29,404 bases of DNA. Source: CAZLMW01 sp964560875 (GTDB lineage: Bacteria; Myxococcota_A; UBA9042). Shown here in pieces: positions 27,822 through 29,404 of the stretch. Numbering within the stretch: position 1 is the first letter of the stretch; each line of letters begins with the position of its first letter. Position numbers and translations under genes: made by a program. Under the pieces are notes generated by a model, which made no database searches, was not told the origin of the DNA, and saw only the letters and a program-made list of their open reading frames with translations. The DNA is taken from NCBI GenBank assembly GCA_964560875.1, contig CAZLMW010000102.1:1-29404 (forward strand). Reading direction: 5' to 3'.

Positions 27822-29063
27822 TTGGTAGACACCAGTCCCCTTCACCGCTCACCAACAGGCGTCGATATCGCACAGTCCCCGCCGCTGGTCACGCGCGCCT
27901 TCGTGCTGCTCGTCATCGCCCACTTTGCGCAGGCCATCGGCTGGGCCGCGATGCTGCTCTTGCCCCTCTACCTGGCGCATCTCGGCGCCAGCCGCGCGGA
28001 GATCGGCTCGATCATGGGCGCATCGGCGGTATCGGGGCTGTTGTTGCGCCCCGTAGTCGGTTGGTCGCTCGATCACAAGGGCAGGCGCATCACGCTCGCC
28101 GTCGGAACAGTCGTGGCGTCGATCGCGATGGCGCTCATCTTCTTCGTCGACGAAGTGAACTGGCTTCCCTACGCGGTTCGCTTCTTATTTGGCATGGGTA
28201 CGGCAGCAACCTTCTCGGGTTACTTTACGTTCTGCACCGACATTGTCCCGCCGGCGCGCCGGACCGAGGGCATCGCGCTGTTCGGCATCTCGGGCCTCAT
28301 TCCCCTGGCCGTCAACCCGCTCGCGACCGACATCGGCATCGCGCCGCCCGACATTCGCTGGTTCATGCCCATTCTCTCGCTTCTCTTCTTCGCCTCGCTC
28401 GTCCCATTGGCCGCGATTCCCGAGCCGCGCATGGTCGAGATGAAGGATCGCCCATCGCTACGCAACGTCGTAGATGCCTTGCGAAATCGCCGTCTGTGGC
28501 CCGTGTGGGTGGCGACGGTCGCGTTCTCATCACTCGTCATGGTTTTCATGTCATTTGCGTCCGTAACCGCTGAGAATCGTGGGCTTGGAAAGCCAACAGG
28601 GTTCTGGCTGACCTACGCCGCCGGCGCGATCGCGGTCCGAGCCTTCGGTGCCCGCCTCCCCGACCGGCTCGGAACCCACAACCTGCTAGCCCCGGCTGTC
28701 GGCTTGTGCGTTGCAGGGGCCTTGCTTATGGCGTCCGCAACCGACATGACGACGCTTTCCTGGGCCGGGTTGCTGGGCGGAATGGGCCACGGCTACTGCT
28801 TCCCGGTCCTGACGTCGCAGGTCACAGAGCGCACCCCGCTAGCCGTCCGCGGCTCCGCCCTTTCCGCATTCACAGCGTTGTGGGACCTGAGCTTTCTGGC
28901 CGCGCCCCCGCTCCTCGGACTCCTGGCCGACCGGACCTCCGACGCCGCGATGTTCGCCACCGCAGCCTGCATCGGAACCTTCGCCCTGCTCATCTGGGCG
29001 GTGCTGGAGCACATTTTGGGGCAAGGCCTCGCCGCGGTCCCGTCCGCGGCGCCACCGGTCTGA
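27822..29063 (+). CDS. MFS transporter
   Basis: About 413 residues with twelve hydrophobic segments in two sixes separated by a cytosolic loop (PEPRMVEMKDRPSLRNVVDALRNRR). The loop after TM2 has GWSLDHKGRRITL, matching the MFS G-x-x-x-D-x-x-G-R-R/K signature. It is a single-polypeptide inner-membrane transporter; the substrate cannot be predicted. The start is uncertain: TTG at 27822 avoids overlap with the esterase gene but has a weak ribosome binding site. GTG at 27771 and ATG at 27705 are alternatives, the last overlapping the esterase start by 38 bp. A perfect 8-bp stem occurs within its last codons (29030-29051). Confidence 0.85.
   Translation: MVDTSPLHRSPTGVDIAQSPPLVTRAFVLLVIAHFAQAIGWAAMLLLPLYLAHLGASRAEIGSIMGASAVSGLLLRPVVGWSLDHKGRRITLAVGTVVASIAMALIFFVDEVNWLPYAVRFLFGMGTAATFSGYFTFCTDIVPPARRTEGIALFGISGLIPLAVNPLATDIGIAPPDIRWFMPILSLLFFASLVPLAAIPEPRMVEMKDRPSLRNVVDALRNRRLWPVWVATVAFSSLVMVFMSFASVTAENRGLGKPTGFWLTYAAGAIAVRAFGARLPDRLGTHNLLAPAVGLCVAGALLMASATDMTTLSWAGLLGGMGHGYCFPVLTSQVTERTPLAVRGSALSAFTALWDLSFLAAPPLLGLLADRTSDAAMFATAACIGTFALLIWAVLEHILGQGLAAVPSAAPPV
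29030..29051 (+). terminator. GC-rich hairpin at the end of the MFS gene (weak terminator candidate)
   Basis: CGCCGCGG at 29030-29037 and CCGCGGCG at 29044-29051 form a perfect 8-bp stem with loop TCCCGT. A run of nine T lies at 29080-29088, 28 bases after the stem. That distance is too large for a textbook intrinsic terminator, so the role is uncertain. Confidence 0.3.
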
Positions 29064-29096
29064 GCATCCCATTGCATTCTTTTTTTTTCTTAATGT

Positions 29097-29244
29097 GCTG
29101 TGATCATTGGGGATTGTCTTGCAGACGGCGCCCCGATGTGATCTTTGGATCTGTCTTGGCAGACGGCGCCCCGATGTGATCATTGGGATTGTCTTGGCAG
29201 ACGGCGCCCCGATGTGATCATTGGGATTGTCTTGGCAGACGGCG
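29097..29244 (+). repeat. 38-bp tandem repeat running into an assembly gap
   Basis: Four units of exactly 38 bp start at 29097, 29135, 29173 and 29211; the last is cut at base 34 by the gap. The consensus begins GATGTGATCATTGGGATTGT and ends CTTGGCAGACGGCGCCCC. The first two copies carry several changes, and copies 3 and 4 are identical as far as visible. Read from GTG, a unit codes VIIGIVLADGAPM and then stops. The period is not a multiple of three. The core TTGTCTTGGCAGACGGCGCC also occurs at the left edge of the window, on the minus strand. Confidence 0.9.
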
Positions 29245-29344
29245 NNNNNNNNNNNNNNNNNNNNNNNNNNNNNNNNNNNNNNNNNNNNNNNNNNNNNNNN
29301 NNNNNNNNNNNNNNNNNNNNNNNNNNNNNNNNNNNNNNNNNNNN
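29245..29344. other. Assembly gap (100 N)
   Basis: Exactly 100 N, placed inside the 38-bp repeat array; the true gap length is unknown. Confidence 0.99.
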
Positions 29345-29404
29345 CCCCGGATCAAAGGGGAAAGGACCCAACAGGGGAAGGCATTTTATGATCTGCGAGG
29401 CACC
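29345..29404 (+). other. Possible continuation of a gene related to the left-edge fragment
   Basis: Sixty bases after the gap. In one frame they read APRIKGERTQQGKAFYDLRGT if the two bases GC that end the repeat core are placed in front. This resembles ASIKGDPWGRLFRQLYRL of the left-edge open frame at several positions (IKG, then G-K/R, F). It may be the body of a related gene whose start is copied in the tandem repeat. No gene can be called firmly. Confidence 0.25.

Noticed and set aside
29097..29244. CRISPR array from repeats of CRISPR-like length
   Set aside because: 38-bp units follow each other with no spacers.

Overview
The window looks like high-GC chromosomal DNA from a Myxococcota-like or other former-Deltaproteobacteria bacterium, probably an environmental or metagenome assembly. 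The reasons are strong GC bias at third codon positions, several secreted lipoproteins with Asp/Ala/Gly-rich linkers, a Hanks-type Ser/Thr kinase with a long tail, and a HEAT-like protein paired with a degenerate HD-GYP-like protein. This placement is an inference. No rRNA, tRNA, CRISPR array or intact insertion sequence was seen. Two runs of exactly 100 N (7598-7697 and 29245-29344) are assembly gaps, and each lies inside a tandem repeat.

Layout. 1-1969 (minus): a small basic protein, a GT39-like polytopic membrane protein, and the start of an unidentified gene that runs off the left edge. 2001-3884: a secreted M1-like metallopeptidase lipoprotein, convergent with a membrane-anchored SRPBCC-like protein. 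3951-7448 (plus): a DUF5916/CBM9-like outer-membrane barrel protein, a CvpA-like membrane protein and SufT (Fe-S cluster assembly). 7449-8418: a 91-bp tandem repeat with a gap, a hairpin and one small hypothetical gene. 8419-10415 (plus): a fusion of a cyclic-nucleotide-binding-like domain with an acetoacetate-decarboxylase-like domain, followed by a secreted chalcone-isomerase-like protein.

10428-15912: a Ser/Thr kinase translationally coupled to one alpha/beta-hydrolase lipoprotein and divergent from a second hydrolase lipoprotein of similar build. 16113-19110: the HEAT-like and degenerate HD-GYP-like pair. 19243-23873: a compact operon of a PEBP/YbhB-like protein, an unusually short methylmalonyl-CoA mutase small-subunit-like protein, the full-length B12-dependent mutase and its chaperone GTPase MeaB, which is the propionate/methylmalonyl-CoA to succinyl-CoA route. 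24108-29063: class II fructose-bisphosphate aldolase, a purple-acid-phosphatase-like lipoprotein and an HSL-family esterase (all minus), then a divergent MFS transporter. 29097 to the end: a 38-bp tandem repeat that enters the second gap.

The most unusual points are the sensor-decarboxylase fusion, the 304-residue mutase partner, the kinase with a (Lys-Asp-Ser)n tail between two secreted hydrolases, and a shared 20-nt sequence, encoding the same peptide, found at both ends of the window in outward-facing orientations.
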